A program made the translations under genes and the position numbers. From Desulfobacteraceae bacterium (GTDB taxonomy: Bacteria; Desulfobacterota; Desulfobacteria; Desulfobacterales; Desulfobacteraceae), in assembly GCA_024226935.1 (NCBI GenBank), contig JAAELK010000505.1:33531-97530 (forward strand): 64,000 nucleotides of DNA, in the 5' to 3' direction. Positions 16,623 through 24,274 of the stretch are shown here, piece after piece (position 1 is the stretch's first letter; every line of letters starts with the position of its first letter). The notes under the pieces were generated by a model. That model saw only the letters and a list, made by a program, of their open reading frames with translations. It ran no database searches and was not told the DNA's origin.

Positions 16623-17681
16623 TTAATTTTCCCTTTGTTTGAGCCAGCTTGCAATTTTAGGAGCAAAGGCTTTCTGGCATTTGGAACTGACATAAATACC
16701 GATATGCCCGGTGTTTAAACAGACATTGCTGGCGTCTTCAGAAGCTACTTTTTTAATTAGTTGGTCACAGGCTTCGGGCGGTACAAGGTGATCATATTTG
16801 CCAAAAAAGTTTAAAAGCGGCATGGTGATATTATTCAGATCTATCCTTTTACCATCAACCTCCATTTTACTTTGAATAAGAAGATTGTTTTTATAACAAT
16901 CGTTTATAAATTGTTCAAAAGTGGCCCCGGGAAGATCTGGACTGTCAAAAATCCACTGTTCCATTCTGACAAAATTCTCAACAAAATCAGTGTCCTCTAT
17001 ATTGTTGATAAAACCCACATATTTATCGATCATCAAACGTGCAGGATTTAGGAGGAGAAAACCAAGATTCATTATATCTCCAGGCATATTTTTGTAGTGT
17101 TTTCCCAGTAATTCAGCACCGATATTTTTCATCCAGATGTGGAGTAATCCCTTATCTGTATCAAAACTTGTGGGGGTTACGCTTGTCACAAGATTTTTAA
17201 CTTTTTCTGGATAAAGTGCCGCATATATTGTTGAGAAAGTTCCACCCATGCAGATTCCCATGAGATTAATTTTGGGTATTTGATCATGGCGCGCCCGGAT
17301 AAAATCGACAAAGGTATCCATATAACCATTTACATGGTCCCCGATGGTCTGAAATTGATCTTTTCTAGTTGGATATCCCCATTCAACCATATATATTTCA
17401 ATACCCAGTTCAAGCAAGGTTGCGATCACACTTCTTTCTGGCTGTAGATCCAGCATTGTTTCTCTGTTTATTAATGCGTATGTTATTAAAAGTGGAATTT
17501 TGTGGGTAATCTTGTGAGGTTTATAATACTTGAGTTTTACCCTGTCCATTTCATAAACAATTTCGTGGGGCGTAACAGCAATGTCTGGCTTAAGAGGTGT
17601 GTTTAAAATGTTTGACGAATTCTGAAATTCTTCAAGTCTTGTCAAGGTATCATTGATGTGATTTTCCATTACCTTAAGCAT
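16623..17681 (-). CDS. phaC: Class III polyhydroxyalkanoate synthase catalytic subunit PhaC
   Basis: A 352-residue alpha/beta-hydrolase-fold synthase, the usual length for class III PhaC. The lipase-like box GICMGG places the nucleophile at C144, with D297 (GKYDHLVPP) and H326 (NTGHIG) completing the triad. Other family stretches are MLDLQPERSVIATLLELGIEIYMVEWGYP and NLVTSVTPTSFDTDKGLL. It polymerises (R)-3-hydroxyacyl-CoA into PHA at the granule surface, and class III enzymes need a PhaE partner, found 30 bp upstream at 17712-18845. It lies 17 bp before phaJ, so phaE-phaC-phaJ are almost certainly co-transcribed. Confidence 0.93.
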   Translation of the reverse strand: MLKVMENHINDTLTRLEEFQNSSNILNTPLKPDIAVTPHEIVYEMDRVKLKYYKPHKITHKIPLLITYALINRETMLDLQPERSVIATLLELGIEIYMVEWGYPTRKDQFQTIGDHVNGYMDTFVDFIRARHDQIPKINLMGICMGGTFSTIYAALYPEKVKNLVTSVTPTSFDTDKGLLHIWMKNIGAELLGKHYKNMPGDIMNLGFLLLNPARLMIDKYVGFINNIEDTDFVENFVRMEQWIFDSPDLPGATFEQFINDCYKNNLLIQSKMEVDGKRIDLNNITMPLLNFFGKYDHLVPPEACDQLIKKVASEDASNVCLNTGHIGIYVSSKCQKAFAPKIASWLKQREN

Positions 17682-17711
17682 GGCTTTCCTTTCTTTTTAA
17701 GGTTTTTCTAT

Positions 17712-18845
17712 CTATTTTTTCTTTAATGCCGGTGCTGTTTTTTTTGTGGGGGCAAGCTTGTTTTCTTTTTTAATTTCAGTATTTTTGTCTGCGTACATCT
17801 TTTTAAGAAGTTCTATCTCTTTGGAAAGCTGACTTACTTTTTTAATTTCAGTATTTTTGTCTGCGTACATCTTTTTAAGAAGTTCTATCTCCTTGGAAAG
17901 CTGACTTACTTTTTTAATTTCAGTATTTTTGTCTGCGTATACCTTTTTAAGAAGTTCTATCTCTTTGGAAAGCTGACTTACTTTTTTAATTTCAGTATTT
18001 TTGTCTGCGTACATCTTTTTAAGAAGTTCTATCTCTTTGGAAAGCTGACTTATTTTTTTAATTTCAGTATTTTTTTCATCGTGCATCTTTCTAAGAAGTT
18101 TTATCTCTTTTGAAAGTTGACTTATCTTTTTGATTTCAGCATCTTTGTCCGGGGTCATACCTTTGTGAAGTTTGATCTCTTTGGAAAGATTTGCCAACTC
18201 TTTTTTTGTTTTATACAGATCTTTATAGACTTCATCCATTTCCTTGGCAGTGGCTATGGGCAGCCTGTCCAAGATAAGGGTGAGCACTTCGTCCCTTGCT
18301 TCCCTGGAACAAACCAGTGAATCAAGGACTTTTTTTAAGGATGTGGTGTATTCCCTTGATTTGAGCACCTCATTAAAGTGTTTCTCAAGTTGGGCAATCC
18401 AGATATCGTAATTGTCTTTTGAATTTGAATTTACCCCTTCCTTAAGTACTTTTTTTTGGATAAACAACCCTGCTTTTTCAAAGGGGATATAAAAAAGACC
18501 AAGAAGTTCCGATAGATGGGATTGAAATTGAATATTTTTATCAATTAAAGAGTTTGCTTTTTCTGTATGAAATTTAAAAAGACCCAGTTGGGGAATATTC
18601 AAAAATTTATGCAAATGTTTTATATTGTGCTCACGGAAGGAGTTGAATATATTTTTGTTAAAACCTGATGATTTTTCATGGGCCTGGGACAAATTATCTG
18701 ACATCATATTTTGAAAACTAAACATGTCTTGGATGGGAAATGCACCTGCCTGCCCGGTCATTTCAAGAAAGGGTTTCATCGTCAAATCAACCCAGGAAAA
18801 AAGGTTGTTTTTTTCATCTGTTTTTTGTTTTGCATCTTGGGTCAT
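17712..18845 (-). CDS. phaE: PhaE-like subunit of class III PHA synthase with expanded coiled-coil repeats
   Basis: The open frame begins at 18965, but I chose ATG 18845 (MTQDAKQKTDEKN), which has a good GGAGAG Shine-Dalgarno; the upstream 40 residues would be a spurious hydrophobic leader. The 377-residue protein has a PhaE-like N-terminal part (about 1-230; FNEVLKSREYTTSLKKVLDSLVCSREARDEVL) and then six tandem 24-residue repeats of the type KKVSQLSKEIELLKKMYADK-NTEI (DNA 17771-18202), ending in a Lys/Ala/Pro-rich tail (PTKKTAPALKKK). Typical PhaE lacks such an array. It should activate PhaC, whose gene follows by 30 bp. The repeats are predicted to be helical, and the basic tail recalls DNA- or granule-binding tails of some phasins; that function is inference. 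Confidence 0.82.
   Translation of the reverse strand: MTQDAKQKTDEKNNLFSWVDLTMKPFLEMTGQAGAFPIQDMFSFQNMMSDNLSQAHEKSSGFNKNIFNSFREHNIKHLHKFLNIPQLGLFKFHTEKANSLIDKNIQFQSHLSELLGLFYIPFEKAGLFIQKKVLKEGVNSNSKDNYDIWIAQLEKHFNEVLKSREYTTSLKKVLDSLVCSREARDEVLTLILDRLPIATAKEMDEVYKDLYKTKKELANLSKEIKLHKGMTPDKDAEIKKISQLSKEIKLLRKMHDEKNTEIKKISQLSKEIELLKKMYADKNTEIKKVSQLSKEIELLKKVYADKNTEIKKVSQLSKEIELLKKMYADKNTEIKKVSQLSKEIELLKKMYADKNTEIKKENKLAPTKKTAPALKKK
17771..18202 (-). repeat. 72-bp in-frame tandem repeats inside phaE
   Basis: A 72-bp unit beginning TAATTTCAGT on the plus strand recurs at 17771, 17843, 17915, 17987, 18059 and, diverged, 18131. The first four copies are nearly identical at DNA level, including silent positions, which points to recent expansion; the copies farther from the 3' end of the gene have drifted. 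Each encodes 24 residues, so copy-number change keeps frame. Confidence 0.95.
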
Positions 18846-19187
18846 AATTTCTCTCCTTTTTTTGATTTGTGAATTTGGCAATCTGCATATGATGCATGGT
18901 AATGCGCAATAAATAAAACAAGGAAAACATACTATTGAAAAGATCAAAAGAAAATCAGCCGACATATATAAAAATCAAACAAATCCAATCTGAAGATAAA
19001 AGAGCAGATTGAAATAAAAACTAAAAAAAATCATAAGAATGGGGTCGACGTTTATAATTTATCTTGTCGAGGAAATAAAGAATATATAACTTGAGAAATA
19101 TTTTCCTGGACCTGACCCCAAAATCATCCATATCGAAAATAGAAATAATTTTATTACAAGGTTTCTATCATGGTATTAATTAATAAG
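18846..19187. other. 342-bp spacer upstream of phaE
   Basis: Very A+T-rich and without a credible gene. It holds the phaE Shine-Dalgarno next to 18845, an 81-bp element bounded by TGGGGTC/GACCCCA (19040-19120, listed separately), and presumably a promoter for phaE-phaC-phaJ, which I cannot place confidently. Confidence 0.5.
19040..19120. repeat. Possible REP/RAYT-like or remnant repeat element
   Basis: An 81-bp segment is bounded by TGGGGTC (19040-19046) and its inverted copy GACCCCA (19114-19120); the right end extends as CCTGGACCTGACCCCA. Ends of the form TGGGGTCAGGTC are common at short dispersed repeats in many Gram-negative genomes. No second copy is obvious in this window, so the identity is tentative. 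Confidence 0.35.
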
Positions 19188-20753
19188 CTATAATTTTTTT
19201 TTATTTATTTGATCATTGAGATCAAGGTGAAATTTGACCGGTCCTCGGCAATTATTATTTGGGAATGTTTTATCCAATGCATATTCCGAATCCGGATGGG
19301 AAAAGGATGTGGCAATTGCCAAATGTCCTTTGGGAAAAGGAGTCACCTCAATATCAAGGAAATCCATTGGTGCTAATGCTGCTTCTTTTTCGACCAATTG
19401 GTCGTCTTCGCCATAACAGACCAACCAGGGAATTTTTTTTTCTTTTATTTTTTTAAAATTTAATTTTTTGCCAAATAATTTTACCGGTAAAGTTCCGTCA
19501 TCCTTGACCGGAATAGTATAGGAGTCAAAGCTCATCTTCGCGACAGACAATGGGATGTCAGTGCGCTCATATTTGAGCCAATAATTTAATGCCGCAGCGG
19601 TTTTACTGATTTTAACAGGTTTATTTTTTTTAGGAGTCACCATAAAAAGATCCCGGATCAAATAAACCATGGGTCCCTCTTCTTCAATACTTTTCAAGCG
19701 ATACACCCATCCCATTAAATTTCCATCTGCTATCTTGTTTCCGTTGGGAAGCATTTTAGTACCATAGACAAGGTTGTTAAATCTGGTTGGCAAAGAGTTT
19801 AAAAAACCATGAAGTCTTTTGCTTCTTGTGCCATCCATCGGTGATACACAGGTTATAAGGCCATCTACTAACCCGTCAAGCTTATCAGATAAAATATTGC
19901 ATACTGCTGAAAATCCACCCTGGCAATATCCGTTTAATGTGATCATCTTTCCATGTTTGAGTTTTATTTTTTCACAAAAAAACCGGGTATCAAGGGCATC
20001 GTCTTCCATGGTTAGAACCTGAAATGCCGGGGTCGTATGAATGTCTTTATTGATACGTATATAGGTTGGAATACCCATGTTTGCAAAAAAATGAGCATAA
20101 CTTTTATTTTCCCTGGGAAGGAAGGCAAGGACATTAGGTCCAAGAACGTAGGGAGGAAGCATGAGCACTGGTTTGCAGCTGTTATCAATTTTGATTTTCT
20201 TATCTGTCGGCATTATCTGATATAGAAAAAATCGATCTGTTTCTGCAATTTTAATATTTTTATTTTTTTCAAAGTGAAATCCAAACTCAGGTTCTATATC
20301 CAAAATAGCTTGGGGATAAAGCGATGCTAAAACATGTAACATCTCTGATTGACGCTTGAGAAATTCATCGTAGGATTCGTCACCGGGATCAAATATTTTT
20401 TTATACAGGGATTGAAAGCCTGTAATTAATTCTTTTTCGTTATATTCATTAAGGGCGTTCATGCTTCCCGAGGCCATTTTTGAATAAAGATCAAGATTGA
20501 ATTTTAAAAGCTCCATATACGAATTGTAGCTGTCCAAGGGAGGTTCGTTTATAATCCTTTCTATTTCAATATCTCTGAAATATTCAGTGGAAACTAAAAA
20601 TGGGAAAATAAAATCGGTATTATATTGTGAGATGGAGGTAAATAAATTTGCAACTGCATTTGACTGGTTTACAGAAAACTTCATATGTGACATCAGATAG
20701 TTTATCTGTTCTTTAAAAGCAAAAAGTTTTATTCCTGAATTCCATTGATTCAT
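19188..20753 (-). CDS. PHA synthase-like alpha/beta hydrolase with a cysteine nucleophile box
   Basis: A 521-residue protein whose C-terminal two-thirds is an alpha/beta hydrolase related to PhaC. The box NGYCQGG gives nucleophile C277, D450 or D451 lies in CYGEDDQLV, and H477 in FPKGHLA. The cysteine (not serine) nucleophile and GYCQGG box are as in PHA synthases, while a depolymerase would have serine. The N-terminal ~180 residues (KMASGSMNALNEYNEKE and following) are helical and may bind the granule. It lies between phaP (73 bp upstream, with a terminator-like hairpin) and phaE (342 bp downstream). It could be a second synthase, a thiolytic PHA-mobilising enzyme or an acyltransferase; the sequence does not decide. 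An ATG preceded by GCAGGAGAAATT fits the start. Confidence 0.75.
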   Translation of the reverse strand: MNQWNSGIKLFAFKEQINYLMSHMKFSVNQSNAVANLFTSISQYNTDFIFPFLVSTEYFRDIEIERIINEPPLDSYNSYMELLKFNLDLYSKMASGSMNALNEYNEKELITGFQSLYKKIFDPGDESYDEFLKRQSEMLHVLASLYPQAILDIEPEFGFHFEKNKNIKIAETDRFFLYQIMPTDKKIKIDNSCKPVLMLPPYVLGPNVLAFLPRENKSYAHFFANMGIPTYIRINKDIHTTPAFQVLTMEDDALDTRFFCEKIKLKHGKMITLNGYCQGGFSAVCNILSDKLDGLVDGLITCVSPMDGTRSKRLHGFLNSLPTRFNNLVYGTKMLPNGNKIADGNLMGWVYRLKSIEEEGPMVYLIRDLFMVTPKKNKPVKISKTAAALNYWLKYERTDIPLSVAKMSFDSYTIPVKDDGTLPVKLFGKKLNFKKIKEKKIPWLVCYGEDDQLVEKEAALAPMDFLDIEVTPFPKGHLAIATSFSHPDSEYALDKTFPNNNCRGPVKFHLDLNDQINKKKL

Positions 20754-20779
20754 TTTAATTTCTCCTGCCAGAACAACTA

Positions 20780-20812
20780 AAAATGCCGGGGGATAATTCC
20801 CACCGGCATTTT
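20780..20812 (-). terminator. Intrinsic terminator or attenuator after the phasin gene
   Basis: AAAATGCCGG (20780-20789) pairs with CCGGCATTTT (20803-20812), and on the minus strand the stem runs into TTTTT. It lies just after the phasin stop and just before the PhaC-like gene, so it could let phasin be made in excess, with partial read-through to the enzymes. Confidence 0.75.
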
Positions 20813-20826
20813 AAAATTTAATTAAT

Positions 20827-21120
20827 TTAACTGTGTTTTCCCTTTGGGGTCGGTTTTGTTCCATCTTTTCCAACAAGACCTTGGAGCATTTCAAAATTAG
20901 CATCAACAGCTTCTTTTAAATTTTGTCTGTTGGTCTTATATGTTTCTGTCCAGTCGGACATAATTTTTTTTTGGTCCTTGGGGATTAACTGGTTTTGTTC
21001 CAGGGAGGCACTTAAAAGTTTTTCCCCTTGCTCTTGAAGGCCTACGACTGCATCAAAAGTATTGGTAAAAGCAGTTTTCTGAAAATTGATCATTTGTCCA
21101 AAGATTTTCTGGTGTTCCAT
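20827..21120 (-). CDS. Small phasin-like granule protein
   Basis: A 97-residue, highly helical, charged protein without a signal peptide: it has a short hydrophobic-faced N-terminus (FGQMINFQKTAFTNTFDAVVGLQEQGEKLLSASLEQ) and a Lys/Pro-rich end (TKPTPKGKHS), the pattern of small phasins that coat PHA granules. The frame extends to 21168, but ATG 21120 follows AAAGGAGAAG and is preferred. A strong promoter (TTGACA-17-TATTCT, 21184-21212), a terminator immediately downstream and the divergent phaR fit a highly expressed, PhaR-controlled phasin. Assignment rests on composition and context; there is no catalytic motif to check. Confidence 0.75.
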   Translation of the reverse strand: MEHQKIFGQMINFQKTAFTNTFDAVVGLQEQGEKLLSASLEQNQLIPKDQKKIMSDWTETYKTNRQNLKEAVDANFEMLQGLVGKDGTKPTPKGKHS

Positions 21121-21183
21121 GATTCTTCTCCTTTCGATTTTAAAGAAATAGGTGGGGGAATCCCACACTGTATTACGCCGCTA

Positions 21184-21235
21184 AGAATAAACATGGGAAA
21201 AATATTTGTCAACAAAAAAATGTTGCACTGCACAA
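21184..21235 (-). promoter_or_regulatory. Phasin promoter and PhaR-operator-like site
   Basis: On the minus strand TTGACA (21207-21212) and TATTCT (21184-21189) are 17 bp apart, an excellent sigma-70-type promoter for the phasin gene. Just upstream, TTGCACTGCACAA (21223-21235) contains two TGCA units 1 bp apart, resembling the TGC-rich sites bound by PhaR in other bacteria. A related GCTGCAC lies in the phaR promoter at 21287-21293. PhaR binding is inferred. Confidence 0.6.
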
Positions 21236-21272
21236 ATAAAAAAAATGTTTGATATAGGTAATACTCAATATG

Positions 21273-21299
21273 TTGACATTTAAGATGCTGCACTATAAC
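21273..21299 (+). promoter_or_regulatory. Candidate promoter of phaR
   Basis: TTGACA (21273-21278) and TATAAC (21294-21299) are separated by 15 bp, shorter than ideal. The spacer contains GCTGCAC (21287-21293), like the core of the site before the phasin gene, so PhaR may repress its own gene. Confidence 0.45.
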
Positions 21300-21330
21300 A
21301 TATATTTAATTCAAATCTTAAAAGGAAAAT

Positions 21331-21783
21331 ATACCCATTAAAAGATATATTAAAAAATATCCCAACCGACGGTTATACGATACGAAAAAAAGCACTTATA
21401 TTTCGTTGATGGATCTGGCAGATCTCATAAGAAGCGGGGAGAAGGTAGAGGTGTTGGATATTAAAACAGGTGCGGACGTGACCTCCTTTGTTTTAACCCA
21501 GATTTTGATGAATAAGGCCAAAGATGCCAATGCTCTTTTGCCTGTTTCGTTACTTCATATAATTATACAATTTGGAGAGAATGATCTCCATGATTTTTTT
21601 GAAAACTATCTTGAAAAGAGCATAGAAAATTATCTGTTATTCAGGAAAAAAATGGATGAGCAATTAACTACTTATATGGAAATGGGAACAGAATTTTCAA
21701 ATCTGACGGAAAAAATATTCAAGAGTTTTGATCTTTCCAATTCGACATCAGATGTTTCGGGACAAAAGGATGGGGGTACTTAA
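21331..21783 (+). CDS. phaR: PHA synthesis regulator PhaR with a non-canonical start
   Basis: The conserved PhaR N-terminal DNA-binding domain is fully readable in this frame: IKRY, then YPNRRLYDTKKSTYISLMDL and EVLDIKTGADVTSFVLTQIL. The only standard start codons (TTG 21406, ATG 21409) lie inside that domain and would delete it. Upstream to the in-frame TAA at 21319 there is no ATG, GTG or TTG, only ATA (21331) and ATT (21337, 21349), with AAAGGA at 21321-21326. I therefore place the start at ATA 21331, giving about 150 residues; ATT 21337, better spaced, is the alternative. PhaR binds PHA granules and operators and represses phasin genes, which suits its divergence from the phasin gene. A substituted ATG through sequence error is also possible. 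Confidence 0.8.
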   Translation: MPIKRYIKKYPNRRLYDTKKSTYISLMDLADLIRSGEKVEVLDIKTGADVTSFVLTQILMNKAKDANALLPVSLLHIIIQFGENDLHDFFENYLEKSIENYLLFRKKMDEQLTTYMEMGTEFSNLTEKIFKSFDLSNSTSDVSGQKDGGT

Positions 21784-21824
21784 ATTGTAATTTCACCCAA
21801 TATCAGGATTACACGGGGGAAAAG

Positions 21825-24041
21825 ATGATGGAGCAACAGCAATCTATTGCAGAGCTTTTCGGGGTCGGCATTTTCAATAATGCCTGGGAATACCTTGATG
21901 ACGTATGGCAGCGATCAATCTTGTTCATGGATATCTTAAGAAAGCGGGGAAACATTTATCATGAACAGATTGCCAGGAATAATCCGCCGGTTCTTACCTT
22001 TGATTACAAAATTGTCATGGACGGAAGGGAATTTGACATACCTGTTAACTTTGCCCTGGTCAAGATTATAGATCGCAGGAAACAGGCGGTATTTAAAAAA
22101 CAGGACAACGAAAATCGTAAAGTTGTTCAGGTGGAAGAACTGACCCGGGTGAGCAAATCAAAGCGCCGCCCCATTGTGATCATCGATCCAAGGGCTGGTC
22201 ACGGTCCTGGGATTGGTGGTTCTAAAAGGGATTCTGAGATCGGTGTCGCACTGACTTTGGGTCATCCCGTTTATTTTTTCCTTTTCTTTCCCGATCCTGA
22301 ACCCGGCCAGACCATGGCCGATGTTCAGCGCTGTCAGATTCGGTTCATCCAGGAAATAAACCGCCTTCATCCGGATGCAGATAAACCGGCTCTCATTGGT
22401 AATTGTCAGGGTGGCTGGGCATCGGCCCTGATTGGAGCCGATCGGCCGGATATCATAGGTCCCCTTGTGTTTAACGGTTCTCCCCTTTCCTATTGGGCCG
22501 GCGTTGAAGGTGAAAACCCCATGCGTTATAAGGGGGGGCTTGTCGGAGGAACCTGGATGGCTTCTCTCTGGAGTGATCTGGGTGGTGGAAAATTTGACGG
22601 GGCAAATCTTGTGTCTGGGTTTGAAGACTTAAATCCTGCAAATACTTTATGGACTAAACAATATAACCTTTATTCCAAGGTGGATACCGAGGAGAAACGC
22701 TACCTTGAATTTGAGCGATGGTGGAATGGTTACTATTATATGACCAAAGAGGAGATCCGTTTTATAGTGGGTAACCTCTTTGTGGGTAACCGACTTGAAC
22801 AAGGTTTGCTGGAACTGGATTCAGAGACGATAATCGACTTGAAAAATATTGAGGACCCAGTTCTTTTGTTTGCCTCCAGCGGTGACAATATTACACCTCC
22901 TCAACAGGCTTTTAATTGGATCTTTAAGGTGTGGGGGTCAGTGGAGGAGCTTAAACGTAAAAATCAGGTTGTGGTATATCTTCTCCACGATACAATAGGC
23001 CATCTTGGAATCTTTGTATCGAGTAAAGTTTCGAAAAAAGAGCATCACGAGATCATCAGCAGTATAGACTTAATGGAGTATCTTAACCCGGGTCTTTATG
23101 AGATGGTGATTGCTGAGGCAAAAACATCCATTGAAGGAGACTACAAAGTCACATTTGAGGAACGGAAAATGGCCGATATCCTAGCCCTGGACGATGGCCA
23201 GCTAAACGAAGAGGATTTTCGTGTGGTAGCAGCGGTGTCGGATTTTAACGATAAATGTTATCAAAGCTTTGTAAGTCCCTGGGTAAAGTTTTGTGTCACC
23301 GATTTTTTTGCCGAAGGATTGAGGCAGGTTAATCCCCTTCGCTTGGCATGCTATACTTTTTCCGATAAAAATCCCTGGATGGTTCCATTTAAGCTTTGGG
23401 CTCCGGTGATAAAGGATAACCGCCGAGAGGTTTCCAAGGATAATTTATTTTTCCCCCTGGAAAAAAATAACTCAAAAATTTGGATAGGAATGCTTGATGA
23501 TTTTCGAGATTTCAGGGACGATCTACAGGAGTTTTGCTTTAGAAATATTTATGGTAACCCTTCTCTTTATGATATTTTTGAAAACAGTATTGTAAAGACC
23601 ATGGCTAAAGAAAAGATAATGAAGAGGAAAATAAGAGATAAGAATAAAAAGGAGAATGAACAAAAAATGCTTGATGCCATGGAAAAAGGTGGTTTTGTCA
23701 AGGGTATCTTTCGTTTGATGGCCCTTCTGATGAAAGAGGAATACTCCATTGAGCAGGAAGAACTCGAATATATACGTAAGCTTGTTGTCAGCCATAATAT
23801 AATGACCAACACAAGTGAAGTTGATATGAAAGAGAAGATGCATGAGCAGATGAGGCTTATAAATTTTGATGAACAACGGGCTATCGATGCCATTCCTAAA
23901 TTGATAAAGAGTCCTGAACAAAGGTTGGCGGCCATTCAGATGGCCAAAGCCCTGGCCGAGATAGATTTTGTTGTCACCGGTGATGCGGCTAAGATTATAA
24001 AGAAGATCGAAGTTCTGCTGGATGATAAAAAAACATTGTAA
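21825..24041 (+). CDS. DUF3141 family protein, PHA-associated alpha/beta hydrolase
   Basis: A 738-residue cytoplasmic protein of the DUF3141 type. The central hydrolase fold (about 115-400) carries an IGNCQGG box with probable nucleophile C194, and a SGDNITPP segment and GHLGIF supply candidates for the acid and histidine. The flanking IIDPRAGHGPGIGG and LFFPDPEPGQTMADV are characteristic of the family. The long C-terminal part (about 440-738) is helical, with a TerB-like LxxxxEEYSIEQEELEYIRK stretch of unknown role. It starts 41 bp after phaR on the same strand, so the two are likely co-transcribed, and it shares the cysteine-type box with the two other hydrolases of this locus. A role in PHA synthesis or mobilisation is inferred; the reaction is not known. 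Confidence 0.82.
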   Translation: MMEQQQSIAELFGVGIFNNAWEYLDDVWQRSILFMDILRKRGNIYHEQIARNNPPVLTFDYKIVMDGREFDIPVNFALVKIIDRRKQAVFKKQDNENRKVVQVEELTRVSKSKRRPIVIIDPRAGHGPGIGGSKRDSEIGVALTLGHPVYFFLFFPDPEPGQTMADVQRCQIRFIQEINRLHPDADKPALIGNCQGGWASALIGADRPDIIGPLVFNGSPLSYWAGVEGENPMRYKGGLVGGTWMASLWSDLGGGKFDGANLVSGFEDLNPANTLWTKQYNLYSKVDTEEKRYLEFERWWNGYYYMTKEEIRFIVGNLFVGNRLEQGLLELDSETIIDLKNIEDPVLLFASSGDNITPPQQAFNWIFKVWGSVEELKRKNQVVVYLLHDTIGHLGIFVSSKVSKKEHHEIISSIDLMEYLNPGLYEMVIAEAKTSIEGDYKVTFEERKMADILALDDGQLNEEDFRVVAAVSDFNDKCYQSFVSPWVKFCVTDFFAEGLRQVNPLRLACYTFSDKNPWMVPFKLWAPVIKDNRREVSKDNLFFPLEKNNSKIWIGMLDDFRDFRDDLQEFCFRNIYGNPSLYDIFENSIVKTMAKEKIMKRKIRDKNKKENEQKMLDAMEKGGFVKGIFRLMALLMKEEYSIEQEELEYIRKLVVSHNIMTNTSEVDMKEKMHEQMRLINFDEQRAIDAIPKLIKSPEQRLAAIQMAKALAEIDFVVTGDAAKIIKKIEVLLDDKKTL

Positions 24042-24150
24042 TAATTGTATGTCCTTTACTCATAATACAATAAATTATCTTTTTTGTTGAAGATTTTTTC
24101 TTGTATTTCCTTTTGTTCCCCTGTCTGTGGATTTGTGATGTTTAAAGAAC

Positions 24151-24194
24151 TTGACACCGGGGTCAGGGTGCTGGTATAAGCTTGTATATACAAG
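24151..24194 (+). promoter_or_regulatory. hutU promoter with HutC-like operator
   Basis: TTGACA (24151-24156), an 18-bp spacer and TATAAG (24175-24180) are followed immediately by the perfect palindrome CTTGTATATACAAG (24181-24194). The TGTA-N2-TACA core is the pattern of HutC, the GntR-family urocanate-responsive repressor of histidine-utilisation genes. The site covers the expected transcription start, ideal for repression. No hutC is in the window. Confidence 0.75.
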
Positions 24195-24274
24195 TTGACC
24201 TGCAACCCTATCATGCTTTCATTGAGCGTTTATTTTCGTATCAAATGAATCATTTGACGATAAGGAGTATTAAA

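Noticed and set aside
17771..18202. CRISPR-like array
   Set aside because: The 72-bp units are contiguous, in frame and without spacers; they encode protein repeats.
18846..18965. 40-residue hydrophobic leader on PhaE
   Set aside because: The ATG at 18845 has a clear GGAGAG Shine-Dalgarno and gives a PhaE-like start; the leader is low-complexity and Cys-rich with no support.
24157..24174. GGGGTCAGG upstream of hutU as a REP-like element
   Set aside because: It is the spacer between good -35 and -10 boxes and has no inverted partner.
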